A stretch of DNA of 64,000 bases from Brachionus rotundiformis. Taxonomy: Eukaryota > Rotifera > Eurotatoria > Ploima > Brachionidae. The position numbers and the translations under genes are program-made. The stretch lies in contig JAESIW010000137.1 in assembly GCA_016802295.1 (NCBI GenBank), positions 5,086,146-5,150,145 on the forward strand, written 5' to 3'. How positions within the stretch are numbered: position 1 is the first letter of the stretch; the number at the start of each line of letters is the position of its first letter. Positions 35,176 to 47,345 of this stretch are shown piece after piece. Under the pieces are notes generated by a model. It ran no database searches and had not been told where the DNA came from. It saw nothing but the letters and a program-made list of their open reading frames with translations.

Positions 35176-38001
35176 ATGCCGACTTGTAGTCAAGCTAAAA
35201 TTATCACCAATCTTGAATCAGATATACACAAAAAATTATTCAAATTTCCGCAAAGCTCAGACTCAAATCTGGTTGAATTTTCAAAAGATGATACCGAAAC
35301 TGCCAAAGTAGGCGCCCTAAACCAGAACCAAAAAAACAATCAATCCAATTTTGTCCGAAAATCGAATAGTTTGCGTAGATTCCGCACAATAAATGATTTC
35401 AAAATGATTAAGGAACATCAACACATGGTAAATTCTCAAGTATTTAGCAATTCAGTTCTTAATTATCAATCAAATGGAAGAAATTATATAGATTTGAGTT
35501 TAGAATTAAAAAAATTGACTTTTGTAGACCGAAGAGAGAGTGTTCCGGTTAATTTTATGTACAACAGTCATTACCGTGGAAGAAATACAATAAATAACAA
35601 CCAAATGAAAAATATTCCCATAAAGCAAAATTTGACCAAACAAATAAGCAGTGATGGAGAAGATACAGAAACAATCACAAGCTCATCTCGTTCAGCCACT
35701 AGTGACCAAAGCTCCATGTCCTCGAGTGATAATAATTTCATGATTAGCTCCCAAAATAAAAAAAACAGCATTGATTCTAATCCGATTATTGAATCAAGGC
35801 GCAATAGCGTAAATGAAGAATTAAGTGGTTTGAGAAGACGTGGTTCTCTTTGCTTAAAAGGTCAATTATCTTATTTTCCCAAATTGGCTGTAGAATTTGA
35901 ATCAGAAGAATCAGAAAAGCAAAAACAAATATCACTTGGCCAAGCTAAACGCTTATTAGCACTGGCATCAATTCGTCCATCAAAGACATTTCACAAATCA
36001 ATGACAGAAAAGGAAATAGAAGTATTAAAAAAGTACTACGAAAGCATTAAGCCAAGAGTTTCTATCAGCAATCAATTGACTCAAAATGATATTAATAATT
36101 TAAAATTAGACAATTCACCTCCATTGGTATACAACACAGCCAAAGTTAATTCGACATCACTGGAAAGTGTGAGAAGCTTTTTGTCAGGCTATCAAAAAGA
36201 TCTAGAGTCTGGAATGTATAAATTAGACTATGATGGCACAAATGATCCAAAGTGCTTCATTCTAAAGAATAAATTGGACGAAAGTGTTCTAAAACTTCCT
36301 GGAGAATTAAATGATACATTTTTTGCATTGGCTGCAACTACGACTGATCGAGACAGACAGAATATAGGCGAAGCTAATCTTTTCCGCATAGTCAATTGGA
36401 ATGATACTTGTGTCACTTCAGTGGAGAATGTAATTAAAAAAACGCTAAAAGGATCAGTTGGAAATCAGAACACGACCAATTCATCAAAATTGTCACCTAC
36501 TTCATCAACAATTAGTTTTGAGCATATTAAAAATTTGACAAATCTTGTCTCAAATGTGATCGAGCCAAAGCTTTTAAACCATATAACAGCTAGTGGAGTT
36601 GATGTTGGGTAAATTCTTGAATTAAAAAAAAAATTTTTTTTTTACCTTAAAACTAAAAAAAATTGATAAAACTTCAATTTTTTTTCTGATTAATTAAGTA
36701 TTTGGTATTATTTTTTAAGAATTTACTTTGAAATAATCAATCCAATATCATCAAATATTTTTATATTTAAATTATTTTTCATTTAGAGACTACTACAGTA
36801 AATTTTCGGGATAAAACAATTAAATATATTTTTGTTACTAAAATTCGAGTTTTTCTAAAGATTTAATTGAAGTTTTGACATAAACTTAATAATTGTAATT
36901 AAAGAGTGTTTTTTTCATTAAAATAAGTGATAATTTTATTTTGTTCAGACCAAATATTTAAAAGAGGCAAATAATATTTAATAATTTTATTTTGAACTTG
37001 AAAAATATATTATTTTACTTTTTTTGAACTTTTAATCGCCATTGAGTGAACCGTTCGTTCCAATCATTTCAATTAGTAAATTATCAATTAATTTTAAGTT
37101 TTTTAAGTAAATTCTTTCATAAAACTTAAAAAATTATGCCTAGTTAAACTTATACATTTTAATGGTTTAGAATCATAAATTAATAATTTGAAAACTAGCG
37201 AGCAAACAAAGAAACTCTTTTTTAAGAGGAATAAATTAATTAAGTAATTGCTCTTATCCGTATTTAAAATTTCAAGAATGCTGTTCAAGATTTAAGAAAA
37301 AATGAAAAATGTGTAAATGAAATAAAAATTTAATTAAATTTATATTATTTAAAAATGGCTAGATCAGAATTTTTTATTTAATTTATTTACATTTTTTTAA
37401 TTTTAGCATTTTGCCTGGTGGTGTGAATTTTGAAATGCCAACTTTTGAAGAAATGGGTATTAATTTGGATTTGCTTCTAAAGAATAACTCGGGTGGTGAA
37501 TTACCGCCAATAAATGGTGCTATCAAGTCTGATGTTCAAAGTGCAAAGTTAAAGAACTCGGCATATAAAAAATTAAAAGATAAAGTTTCCAAGTCAAAAG
37601 TAATGTGGTTTGCTTCACCACCTACCCGAAAGCCTTTTAGCGTTATTTTTGAATATGCTGGCGTCGAAATGAACCATGCTACTATACTCGAAGAAGCTAA
37701 TAAATATTTAAATGGCATTGGTGGTAATGTAATAAGTCTAGAATTTGTGCCCAGAAGTGTACTTCTCAATTCAGTTTATGTAGAAAACTTATGGATTCTT
37801 AACTTGAATGACAATAGCACAAAATTTTATGTAATCACCAATGGTTTGAAAATAAAAGATGAGGTTATTAATTGTAAATCGTATGATGAGTTTATATTTG
37901 GTGAATATGAAAATTTTATTCGCACTGAAAAATACAAGCAACTAATTAAGAATCATGAAAAAGAGATTGAAAAAGCAAATAGAAAATTGCTTAAAAAATA
38001 G
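35176..38001 (+). CDS. uncharacterised serine/asparagine-rich protein with folded C-terminal region
   Basis: Two exons (35176-36608, 37407-38001) join in frame (GVDVG|ILPGGV) to 675 residues. I do not recognise the family. The first 250 residues are polar and probably disordered, with many Ser/Asn and basic RRxS-type sites (VRKSNSLRR, SRRNSVNE, LRRRGSLCL) that look like kinase targets. Residues 260-480 are more ordered (SLGQAKRLLALASIRPS, SVRSFLSGYQKDLES). The C-terminal 200 residues include MPTFEEMGINLDLLL, then a region of alternating strands and helices (PFSVIFEYAGVEM, NVISLEFVPRSVLL, LWILNLND). A charged helix ends the protein. The C-terminal pattern could be an RRM-like alpha-beta fold, but that is a guess. 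The 798-base intron holds no other gene. Confidence 0.75.
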
Positions 38002-38661
38002 AGATTATATTTTTATTTATTAATTTTTCTTAGTATTTGTCTTAATTAAAAAACTAAAATCTGATTTTTTTTGCTCAGTAAAGCCTTGATCAAAATTTTA
38101 AACTGAAAATAAATTTTTAATTTTTTAAATTATTTCTAAAATAATTAATTAAAACATTAATGTATAAAAAATCATAGCCTCCATTGTTTTTAGAATTCTA
38201 AACTATTGTACTAATTATTATTTATTTGTTTTATCTGTACCGAGCTAAAAGGTTGCAAAAATTGATAATCAAAACCCAAACTTTCCCAAGCATAAGTAAA
38301 TTAACACACTTAACTACTACTGTAATTAAAAGTCCACTTCTTATTGTCATCAAATTAATCAATTTGAATGCACCACTAAATTAAGTAATTATGTGCAAAA
38401 ATTTTGTTTAATTTATGGTGAACAGGGTGTAAATAAAAGTGGTTATAATAATTATCAAAATAAAAATTCTAAACTAATTAGGAATCTTTTTTGAGGTTAA
38501 TAGATCAGATAAAATAAATAATTAGTTTGAATTTTAATTATTAAACTAGGAAGTTGACTTAAAACTTTTGAATTGAACTGACTTGGCACTACCTTGATAG
38601 ATGGACTGAGATTGATGTTATTTTGTTTGAGATATTGATCCGAATTCTACAGTGGGTTCGC
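38002..38661. other. intergenic between convergent genes
   Basis: About 660 bases of AT-rich DNA following the stop at 38001. No exon is seen. Confidence 0.5.
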
Positions 38662-38706
38662 AGATATATCACCCCGTTTGTCCAGAGCGATAAACGAGAT
38701 ATATCT
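38662..38706. repeat. imperfect inverted repeat / stem-loop with 14 paired bases
   Basis: AGATATATC (38662-38670) pairs with GATATATCT (38698-38706), and CGTTT (38675-38679) pairs with AAACG (38692-38696). They are separated by an unequal internal loop and a 12-base, GC-rich hairpin loop. It lies 110 bases beyond the stop codon of the minus-strand ORF at 38816-39115, which resembles a transposase tail. Confidence 0.6.
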
Positions 38707-38815
38707 AAATTGTGATAAAACTAAAAACTTTTTTTATAATTTATTTACAAAACAATCATGTTAGAATAAAAAACAATTATGAAATTAACTAAATTACGGA
38801 ATTTTAAAATAAAAA

Positions 38816-39115
38816 TTAAAGTTGGGACAATCTCAAAACGTCAAAAATGGTTGGCTGCTTTAATTTTTGAAGCTCTTCCATTTCACGTTTTTTGTAGAGG
38901 TCCTTTATATAACGCAAATTTTCTGGTTTAATTGAGCTAAATTGCACTAAATACCTTAAAGCTTTTTGGAAGGCTTCATAACCTACAGCTTTCGGAATAA
39001 ACTCTCGTTCAGGTTCATCATCTTTGTCATCTGAACCGTTACTTTTTTCCTTATCTTGTGGTAAGTTAGCACAGTCTAGGACTGTATAATCGTTAATAGT
39101 ATGATGATATTCCAC
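38816..39115 (-). CDS. small protein resembling the C-terminus of Tigger/CENP-B transposases
   Basis: This is a single-exon frame of 99 residues. After an acidic stretch (GSDDKDDEPERE) comes IPKAVGYEAFQKALRYL, then SIKPENLRYIKDLYKKREMEEL. That layout, an acidic linker, then EAF-x-x-AL-x-x-L and a basic helix, is like the extreme C-terminus of pogo/Tigger/CENP-B-type transposases. The match is short and from memory. No DDE catalytic domain is present, so it would be a remnant or a domesticated fragment. A YY1-like motif lies about 90 bases upstream of its ATG, arguing that it may be transcribed. It could instead be an unrelated small gene. Confidence 0.45.
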   Translation of the reverse strand: MEYHHTINDYTVLDCANLPQDKEKSNGSDDKDDEPEREFIPKAVGYEAFQKALRYLVQFSSIKPENLRYIKDLYKKREMEELQKLKQPTIFDVLRLSQL

Positions 39116-39204
39116 AATAAAAAATTAAAAGTATTGTGAAAATCTCATTGAGTTTAAAATTGAGAGTTTGGTTATGGAAAAAATACATTTAAAAAATTTT
39201 ATTA

Positions 39205-39215
39205 GGCGCCATTTT
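39205..39215 (-). promoter_or_regulatory. YY1-like promoter motif
   Basis: Read on the minus strand the sequence is AAAATGGCGCC, matching the YY1/pleiohomeotic core AAnATGGCGnC except at one end position. YY1 sites usually lie close to the transcription start. This one is 90 bases upstream of the minus-strand ORF and directly before a plus-strand small ORF. Confidence 0.5.
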
Positions 39216-39216
39216 G

Positions 39217-39315
39217 ATGGAAAAAAATGTCTTTGTTGGTCAAAAAACGGCAATTGAGGCTGAAAAAAAAGTTAACGAAGTTTTGGCTAATAGAAATGAT
39301 GAGAAATGTTTGTGA
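39217..39315 (+). CDS. possible 32-residue small ORF
   Basis: The ATG at 39217 follows directly after the YY1-like motif and opens 32 codons with balanced composition (VGQKTAIEAEKKVNEVL), ending in TGA. The same frame stays open for another 17 codons after the TGA. It looks like a short amphipathic helix. It could be a small gene, a first exon, or chance. Confidence 0.2.
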   Translation: MEKNVFVGQKTAIEAEKKVNEVLANRNDEKCL

Positions 39316-40593
39316 CTAAAGAAATTGAGAAAAAATATAAAAGCAAATAAGGTCTTTGGCTACGTATAACTAAAAATCATAAAATAAAATAACTTGAAAT
39401 TAACTGAATTAGTATAATTATAATTTTTGAAAGCCTGCTTTGGTCAGTCATGAGTTGGGTGTCCAAAAGAGAAATCATATCAAGTCATAAAATCTTTTGA
39501 CAAAATTCCTTTATTCTATGAATAAAAATTGGCTTTCATAATTAGAAATTTTCAAAATTTAGTCTAATTTTTTTGTTATAATAAATTTGTGGTTGCTCTT
39601 TTGATCCCAAAGATTACCAAAATAAAGTCACTCTTTGCATCATTAAACATTTTTCTAATACTCAAAACCTTTTAATTTAAAGATAATAGCAAAAAAACAA
39701 GTTATGTCTATTCAGCTATAAGAAAATATTTTTATATTGACAACTGATTTAAATGAATAAAAAGCAAAAAATTGATATTTGGTTTAGGTCAAAAAGACAA
39801 TTTTCCTTAACCAAAATCAAATGATTTAGGCAAGACACAAAAAGTATAAGAAGCAGCTGCAAAGTCCGATATTTTGGTATATAATATTTAGTCATTAAAT
39901 TTCGATTTAGCTCTGAAAGTGGTCTAGTGGAATACTTTCAACTTTCCTAATTTTAAAAATTTATATTCTCTTAATTAAAAAAAATTGTTTTTATCTATTT
40001 TGAATAAATTTATTGTTCAAAATTTCCAAACTTGATAGGATAAACTAGAAGCTTAAGTCATTATAATAAAATTTTCGGAAATTAGGGATTTAACTCAGAT
40101 TATCTCGCCTATTACGAAATAACATGTTGACTTAAGTTTATGAATCAAAACAAATCTCAATATTTATTTGAAGTAAATAATTAAAACTCTAATTAAGAAT
40201 CAGTTAGTCTCAAACTTAAGGACAAATTAAATAAACAAACAAAAATTAATATTTGATCCTTCTTAATGGGCAGTAAATTAATGTTTAAACTGGATTTATC
40301 CAAAGCAAATACTTTATTAGATTCTTGTGAATTTCAATCAAATCAATAGATTTCTTCCAGTATATTAACCATTAAAAAAAATTAATTTTTACATTCACAT
40401 TTCTATAACTAAACGACTTAATTATGGCAAACCTAATTTTTTCTTATTTTCTTGATAATAAAAAATTTATTTAAACACTGGGGCGTTTCTTTATTTTCCT
40501 ATATTTTGATCACAATTTATAAAAAACATAAAATTAGCCTCTTTTTATATTTAGTAGAAAACTAAAACTTGAAGATAGATAAATCAAAGTCCT
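39316..40593. other. intergenic upstream of the PDZ gene
   Basis: About 1.3 kb of AT-rich DNA without a supported exon. Confidence 0.5.
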
Positions 40594-43500
40594 ATGTCGA
40601 ATTCCGCTAGACCACTAAATGAGAAATTATTCTCTATCAATTCCATCATAAGTAATTATTCGTCTAAAATAGATAAAGTAATTAACAGCACAAGTGGAAT
40701 AAATACAACATTCACTAGTGGTACATCTAACAACTATCTTTGCCATACAATAAACAAATATTTGAGCCAGTCGGCAGATTATTTGTCTCGTTCGGCAACA
40801 AATTCATCTTTAACCAAATCGACCAATTTGTTCACTGTGCAAACAGGCCTAAAGAACAGCACTGAAGAATTGGAAACCGATTATCGACATTTGCCAGAAA
40901 ACAAGCTCATATCCAACAGTGAAAAATCCGAAAATTTGCAAACATTTTCACCAATTACTCCCATTGTTGACCAATCTGATCTCTTTTCAGATTGTTCCGG
41001 AGACGTGAACTCAAACTCCGACAAGCTCATTTACAAATCTATAATGATAATTGATGTTCTAAACAAAATGAATTCATCTAACCCAGAGGCGAAAAAAGAA
41101 AACTCAGTGCTAAAGCATGAGTGTCAAATGCCTTCAATTAAGAACGTATTTAGAAAGAGTTTTAATAATTTCTATTTGCTTAATCAATTGGAAGGTGATT
41201 ATTTTTCATATGACTTGGTTGAACGTGAAGCTCTGGAATTAGACAATAGGTCGAGTAAAAGTAATTCACTAAAGAAGAAGAAAAATATGTTCAGAAAGAC
41301 TGGAAAAATTACCATAAATTACACGCGTAATTTTCGTAAGAAAATACGCGAAAATCCATTTGTTGTTTATAACCAAAATGGCAGAAAATTGGTCAAAAAA
41401 TTACTCAATAAATCTAAAAATCCAAAACTAATTGTAAGTCCAACTGATTTAGAGAATCTATTTTCTTCGATTAATAATGAATATGAGTATGCTTTTGAGT
41501 ATTTGAGTCCTAGACAAAAGAATGCATTTAATAGAAAGAAAAAAGTACCAAAACAGAAAGTGGTAAAAATTACCAAGCTTTGTCCATCTGATAAAAATAG
41601 CTGCGATAGTGAAGGATCTGAAAGTCTGAGTGAGCAACCATGCTCAATTTGTACTGATAATGACTATCAAAACAATATGAACAATAAAAACCACATCGAC
41701 TTGAGTTCAAATGAGGTAGACCCAAGTGCTGAATTTGCCAGAGCTGATGATGATTTTGAAGTAAACAGCAATGTCAAATCATCTGATGATGAATTTACAG
41801 AAAGCTATTGTGATGTATTGGCAACCATAGATGAAAAAGAAGCCAATGATATCAATGAAACAAATGTAGCCAATTGCCAAGATACTGTTCAACATAAAGA
41901 GACCACTTATGAGCCTGAAGTTTTGAATTTGATCATTAATCGTCTGCCTGGTGAAAAGTTGGGACTCAACTTAAAAGTCGAGGATACAGGTTCAGTTATT
42001 GTTGTTGGCGTTACTGAAAACAGCGCTGCTGATCGAGCATCTGATTTTAATGGTAATAGGCAATCAATTAAAATAAATGATGAATTATTAGAAATAAATG
42101 GTGTTTCATTAAATGTATATTATTTTTTTTCTAAATTAATTAAATACTTTATTTTAATTATTTTTTTTAGAACATGTCTAATGATGATATACTTTTGGTA
42201 GTCCAAGAGCTACCATTACATGTTTTATTAAAACTTAAAAGAAATAGCCTGCAGATTGCCACCCCGATTGGTGAAAACGATTTTAAAAATAACGATGAAA
42301 TAGAGTCTGGTCAATCAAGCCCGAATGATTCAACTGCTAAGGTAACGAGTTTTTATTTTTATTTATTTTTATATTAAAAATTTGTCTTCAAAGGTTCCAA
42401 TTGGTTATAATTTAAGTACAATTTATTTGTCCAGTTTGGAGACTAAATGTATCATGCCTTCTGACCTAAAAGAAAGTTCAGATGTTGATGGTCTTTACAA
42501 AGTATTTATAAAAATAAAATTTAAGAAAATAAATAAATTATTTTTGTTTATTAAAGATGCAAAAAAGCACTCTACAGATTGGAGAACAAGACAATTTAAA
42601 AAAAGGTGATATAATTTATTGCATCAATGGAGAGAATATGATCTATTGCAACAAATTCGACTTGGTATCCAAATTGAGCAACTTGAACGGAATAGCTGAA
42701 TTGTCGGTTTTGCGAAAAACTAATTACGGGCCTCATAAGGACCAAGTGCCTTACCATAATGGCATATTTGCCCAGAATTCAATCAAATTAGCAATGCCCA
42801 AATACGACAAGCCATCGATTAAATCCAATTCAGAAAATGACATGCACAATGTTGGAATAAATTCATCCAAAACAGATATTTTTACGGACGAATTTCGTCA
42901 TTCAATGTACAACATAAGAAGTGAAATTGAGAATAATGATTCACAAGTTTTTAAGGCAACTTTGGTTCAGTGCAAAGATCTTGAAGCTGAATTGAATAAT
43001 GCTCAGCCAGAATCAATTACAAATGATAATTGGCTTTTGTATGATAAAAATTCAACTGAAAAAATACTCAAGTCATCAACAATTGATTCAAGGAAATTTG
43101 AAAAGACTGAAAATTCAATAAGTCAGACCTTTAGAGACACAGATACTGTAAATCCAAGGACAATTTTAAGCGAACCAAGTCTACTTTTTGACCATGGCAC
43201 TGCAAGATCCTTAACAAGTTCGAGCTGTCATTCAGAGCGTTCAATGATCCAATTGAATGCAGTCTGTATTGAAAATGATGTTTTAGCTAGAGATGAAGAA
43301 AGCGAGTCTGAATTCAACACCAAATCAGCCAAAGAATCTGATTCATTTCCCGAATATTCAGTAATAGTTCCTAAAAATGAACCATCTCAATCAGATTCAA
43401 ATAATTACATCAGTACTTGCCAAATTCAGATTAAATCTTCCAATGTAGCTCAGAACAAGGTAGCTAATTTGAAAATAGTAAAGCCGTGTAGAGTGACATT

Positions 43501-45936
43501 TGATCCAGATTTGTCCGATAGTGAAGTATTTAAAGAAAAAACAGTTCATCCTAAATCAACCGATTTGGAAACATTGATCGAAGATAACTTTCCAGTTGAA
43601 ATAAAAGACATGACTGAAAATGATTGTGATTTAAATAGCCCTAGGATTACCAGTCACTCAAGTGATTATTGTAAATTAAGTGGAAAGGGTCTAAATGACA
43701 CTGATCATGATAATTACGAAAAATTTGAACAAGACTTCGACCAAGAAGTTTTGAGATCAATTTTAGACAGAATTATTGAGCATATTGAAATGTCTAATGA
43801 GGATGTTAATGAGACATTGAGTGACATGTCTAGCTTTGGTTTGAGAGAGACATTTGAGGAACATGAAGCAAGCAAAGAGATTAATCCAGATGAGACATCA
43901 GACACCATATTGGAAGAAGCAGATCTAAAAAATAGCCATAATTGTGAATCTGTTTTTGAGTGTGAAGAGCCCAGACCAGAAGTTATAAATGACCATAAGA
44001 CTGATGAGTTAAGAAATGAGTCGACTTTTTCTCGACTTTTAAAATCCGATTCGGATAGTTCTACTTCCTTATTAAAGCATTCCACTCAAATTGGACTTGA
44101 TGACACCCAATCTTGTCTGAACACAAGCGTACCACCTGCGCCACCTTTGCCAGAAAAATTATTTTCATTTATTTCAGATGTATCGGCCATTCACGCTTCT
44201 CATGACACATGCAAAACAATTGAAAAGACAAAGTCTAAGTGTCAAAATAATTTGCCTTTAAGAGAGACAAGTTTGCCAAATATGAATTTGGAAATAAAAG
44301 AAAATATTTATGACAAAGTTGAATCACCTGTCAAAAAAATAACTAAACCAACTGATAGATTTAATTCATTAATTACACCTCGTCCATATAATTCTCTAAA
44401 AAATTCAATTGTCAAACAAGACAAATGTAATAACAACTATTGCAAAGCTTTGATCTCGTTCAAAAAACAGAATTCAACTTTTTCAAAATTTTTCATTATT
44501 CAAACTAGGTCATTGTTCAATGACCAAATAGTTTATAACAGAAGCACCAGTTCATTTGGTAAGGCAGTATCGCCTAAGTTTGAAAAAGAACAATATCAAA
44601 ACTCTAACAATACACAAACAAGTATTGCTACAATTAATTTTAAAAATGAGAAAACCAAAAAAGGTAAGTAAATAAATTAATTTGAAACAATTTTTTTACA
44701 AATATGGTTATCATTTATTTTTGGTTTTTGTTGGTAAAGATTGGTGAAAAATCTAATTATTAAATAAAAAACTAAATTAAAAATTAGTAAAAATCTTTTT
44801 TAAAAGTTTCGAAATAGAAAAAAAAATTCGTTATTAATTTTATTAAATGTTTTAATTTAATAGATGATTTAGTAATTGATTATGTTGAATCTGCTTGTGA
44901 CAAACAAATAAAACAAAAGACTTCAGTCCAAAATAGTCTTTCCTCATCCAATTTAGCCATATCAAACACGACTTTATGCGGAAATGGTACTGTTAACAAC
45001 AGTATATGCGCTAAAAATGATCTTATTGCACCATTGGAAGACACTGAACCAAAACATAAAGATTTTAAACAACCATGTTCAGTTAAAGAGAAAATAATGC
45101 TTTTTACTCAAAATTCTGAAAGTAAATCTAAAATATATGAATCCAAATTATCCAAATCAATGCTTGTCACATCGACCCCTTCGATAAACGAATCTATAGA
45201 TATCAAATCAAATGTATCTATTAGTATACCAAAAAATTTAAACACCTCTTTTTCAGTATCGAAACAAAATTTAAGTGATTCAAAAAAGTTCCTCTCTACA
45301 TCATCATTGAACAAAAATTTCGTCTCACAGCCAAACATTAGCTTTATTGAAAAGCGTCCAGAGTTATTAGAGAGCATAGTGATCAAAGACGAGTCAGTAA
45401 CAAGCATCAAAAAAGAAGATAGTTTGCCAAAATTCAAGAGTGTCAAAGATAAAATTGCTTATTTTAGTTCCAAGAGTTGTAAATCAGACGTAGCCAATTC
45501 TACAACAATTTTCAAAAAAATTATTGACTCTCCAAAAGTATCGACTCACTTGTCGAACAAGATCGATGTGACCAAGGCAAATGAAATGGCCGCATTTGAT
45601 CCAGTGTCCGAAGACTATGATAGCTTAAAAAATGCATACAGGCTAAATTCAATGGCACATTCTAATATTGGCAACAGTAAATTTTGAATTTTGATTAGAA
45701 AATTCTGTGTAAAATTTTTATTTTTAAATTTAGAAGATAGTTTAGGTAAAAGTTGCATGAATTTAAAAACATGTCAGAAAGAGTTTATGAGAGAAGTCAA
45801 ACAAAGATACTCAAGCACTAGTTTGTTAAATACCTACAATAGTTCAAAAATGGAGCTTAAAGATTTTATCTATTCGAATGAAAACAAAATAAGTGACTTG
45901 ATCGAAAATATTGAGCAAAAAATGAAAAAGAATTAA
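40594..45936 (+). CDS. large two-PDZ scaffold protein
   Basis: Six exons (40594-42114, 42171-42341, 42394-42501, 42557-44663, 44864-45676, 45734-45936) join in frame to 1640 residues. PDZ1 lies at about 444-532 (LNLIINRLPGEKLGLNLKV, IKINDELLEINGVSL, continuing into ILLVVQELP) and is split by a phase-0 intron. A second PDZ-like domain is at about 565-650 (LQIGEQDNLKKGDIIYCING and IAELSVLRK). The rest is polar and probably disordered, rich in Ser, Asn, Asp and Glu, with one proline motif (PPAPPLPEK). Two copies of a short motif, SVKEKIMLF (about 1375) and SVKDKIAYF (about 1494), occur in the C-terminal third. PDZ proteins bind C-terminal tails of membrane or junction proteins. The specific family cannot be named. 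Confidence 0.85.
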
Positions 45937-46260
45937 GAAGCACCTTAATAGCATTTAGCAAAAACCGGTCTTGGAAAAAAAATAGATTAAAATTTAATTA
46001 TCTTTTGTTTGACTACAGTAGTTAGTTAAAAACGCATCATGATAAAAACTCGGAGGAGATTAGTCTTTTTTTTTATTTATCATTTAATCTAGTATTTAAA
46101 TTTTAATAAAAAATTGAATTAAATTAATTAATAAAATTTAGTTAAATATAATCAATTTTGTCAGGATTCTTATTTTAAAAATTTTGGAACATTTTAATTT
46201 ATAGTAAACTAGGGTTTTTACACCACAAGCAAAATTATAATACTTATTCAAAACCTTTTA
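45937..46260. other. intergenic between the PDZ gene and the retrotransposon relic
   Basis: About 320 bases, AT-rich. It should hold the 3' UTR of the PDZ gene. Nothing else is seen. Confidence 0.5.
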
Positions 46261-47345
46261 AAATTTTGTATATTTAGTAGTATTAGTAGTAAAATAGAAC
46301 TGCGACTTGAACTTGTATTCAAGCTCAAGTATAGACTACTTTTAAAAATGAGAATCTATTCGAAAGTTTAATTTTTAGCCTTATACAATATTTTGATTAT
46401 TAATTATGAAATAAGTCGCTTTAAGATTTTCTTTCATCCAGATATCCAGTTTAGCTTTTAAACTGTTCAAATTTCCTGCATTAACTATGTCAGTTGGTAA
46501 TTTGTCCCATCTGTTAAGGAAATTAAGTCTTCACTTCATTTTCTTTCTATAAATAGTTATATTTTCTGCTTTGAGCGTACCAAAAAGCGTCTCAAAATTA
46601 TTAACAATTTTATACATTTGGATAAGATCTCCTCTCTGCTTTCTTGTTTTAAGATTGGTCAAATCCATTCTTTTAATCCTGTTAGTATAACTTAATGTTT
46701 TCAACTCAGGAACCAGTCTAGCCGCTCTTCTTTGCACTTTTTCAACTCATTTATATCTTTTATATATTTGAATCAAGTCTCCCCTTAAACGATGATTCTC
46801 AAGGCTCATAAGATTTTAGTAATTTAATTTGTCTACATAAGACTTATTTCTAGTAGTGTCAATCAATTTTGTCTGTTTTTAAATCCTGCCTTCAGATTCC
46901 CGTACAATCGAAATCAGGTCTCGCAGTAAAGTATAGATAAGTCTTAATGATTCTTAAGTTAAGGTTCTTAAGATAATTTCTTATCAAATCCAGTATTCGG
47001 TTAGCTTTCATAGCTGCTAAAGTAGATTGTTTATTCCATTTTAAATCATTTTCACCCAAATCTTCTTCTGATATCTCCTCTAGGAAATGAGATATAATTT
47101 GGTTTAATAATGAAAAATTAATATGAAATAAATTTCGATTCAAATCTAATCCTTAATGCTTAATTTTAGAAAAAATAAAATCTAATTGTTTATTAAAAAT
47201 GAGTACAAAAATGGTTTCTTATTTTTAAATTTTCATAATAGTCATAAGAATGTTAATTAATTTAATTTTTAGCCTTATACAATTCATATTTAAATACTAT
47301 TTAGTACTTGGAGTATTTTTTAATTAAGTTTATGCATTAATGATT
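46260..47345 (-). mobile_element. decayed non-LTR retrotransposon (LINE) 3' ends, duplicated
   Basis: The minus strand carries C-terminal reverse-transcriptase sequence of a non-LTR element, with stops and truncations. Segment 47143-46892 has DLGENDLKWNKQSTLAAMKA and ANRILDLIRN...LNLRIIKT. Segment 46737-46395 has QRRAARLVPELKTLSYTNRI, RKQRGDLIQMYKI and FLNRWDKLPTDIVNAGNL, the usual end of such polyproteins. Between them (46862-46744) lies a second diverged copy of the QRRA...LRGDLIQIYK segment, with stops. A 23-base direct repeat (47283-47261 and 46389-46367) covers the ORF end and the start of the 3' UTR, so two 3' termini lie in tandem. Downstream of the second is a hairpin (46330-46305) and a short TACTAA-like simple repeat (about 46295-46270), like LINE 3' tails. 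The catalytic RT core is absent, so the copy is inactive. Confidence 0.85.
46305..46330 (-). repeat. stem-loop at the LINE 3' end
   Basis: On the plus strand ACTTGA-A-CTTG-TATT-CAAG-C-TCAAGT forms an 11-base imperfect stem with a 4-base loop. It lies about 35 bases 3' of the LINE stop-codon repeat and just before a simple repeat tail. Several LINE clades (for example L2/CR1-like) end in a hairpin plus microsatellite that their reverse transcriptase recognises. Confidence 0.55.

Noticed and set aside
38654..38666. GGGTTCGCAG resembling a tRNA T-loop/B box
   Set aside because: The flanking bases do not form a T-stem and no cloverleaf could be drawn; it belongs to the edge of the stem-loop at 38662-38706.
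46530..47143. LINE frames as an active reverse transcriptase
   Set aside because: Only the C-terminal part is present, with stops and duplications; no catalytic core.
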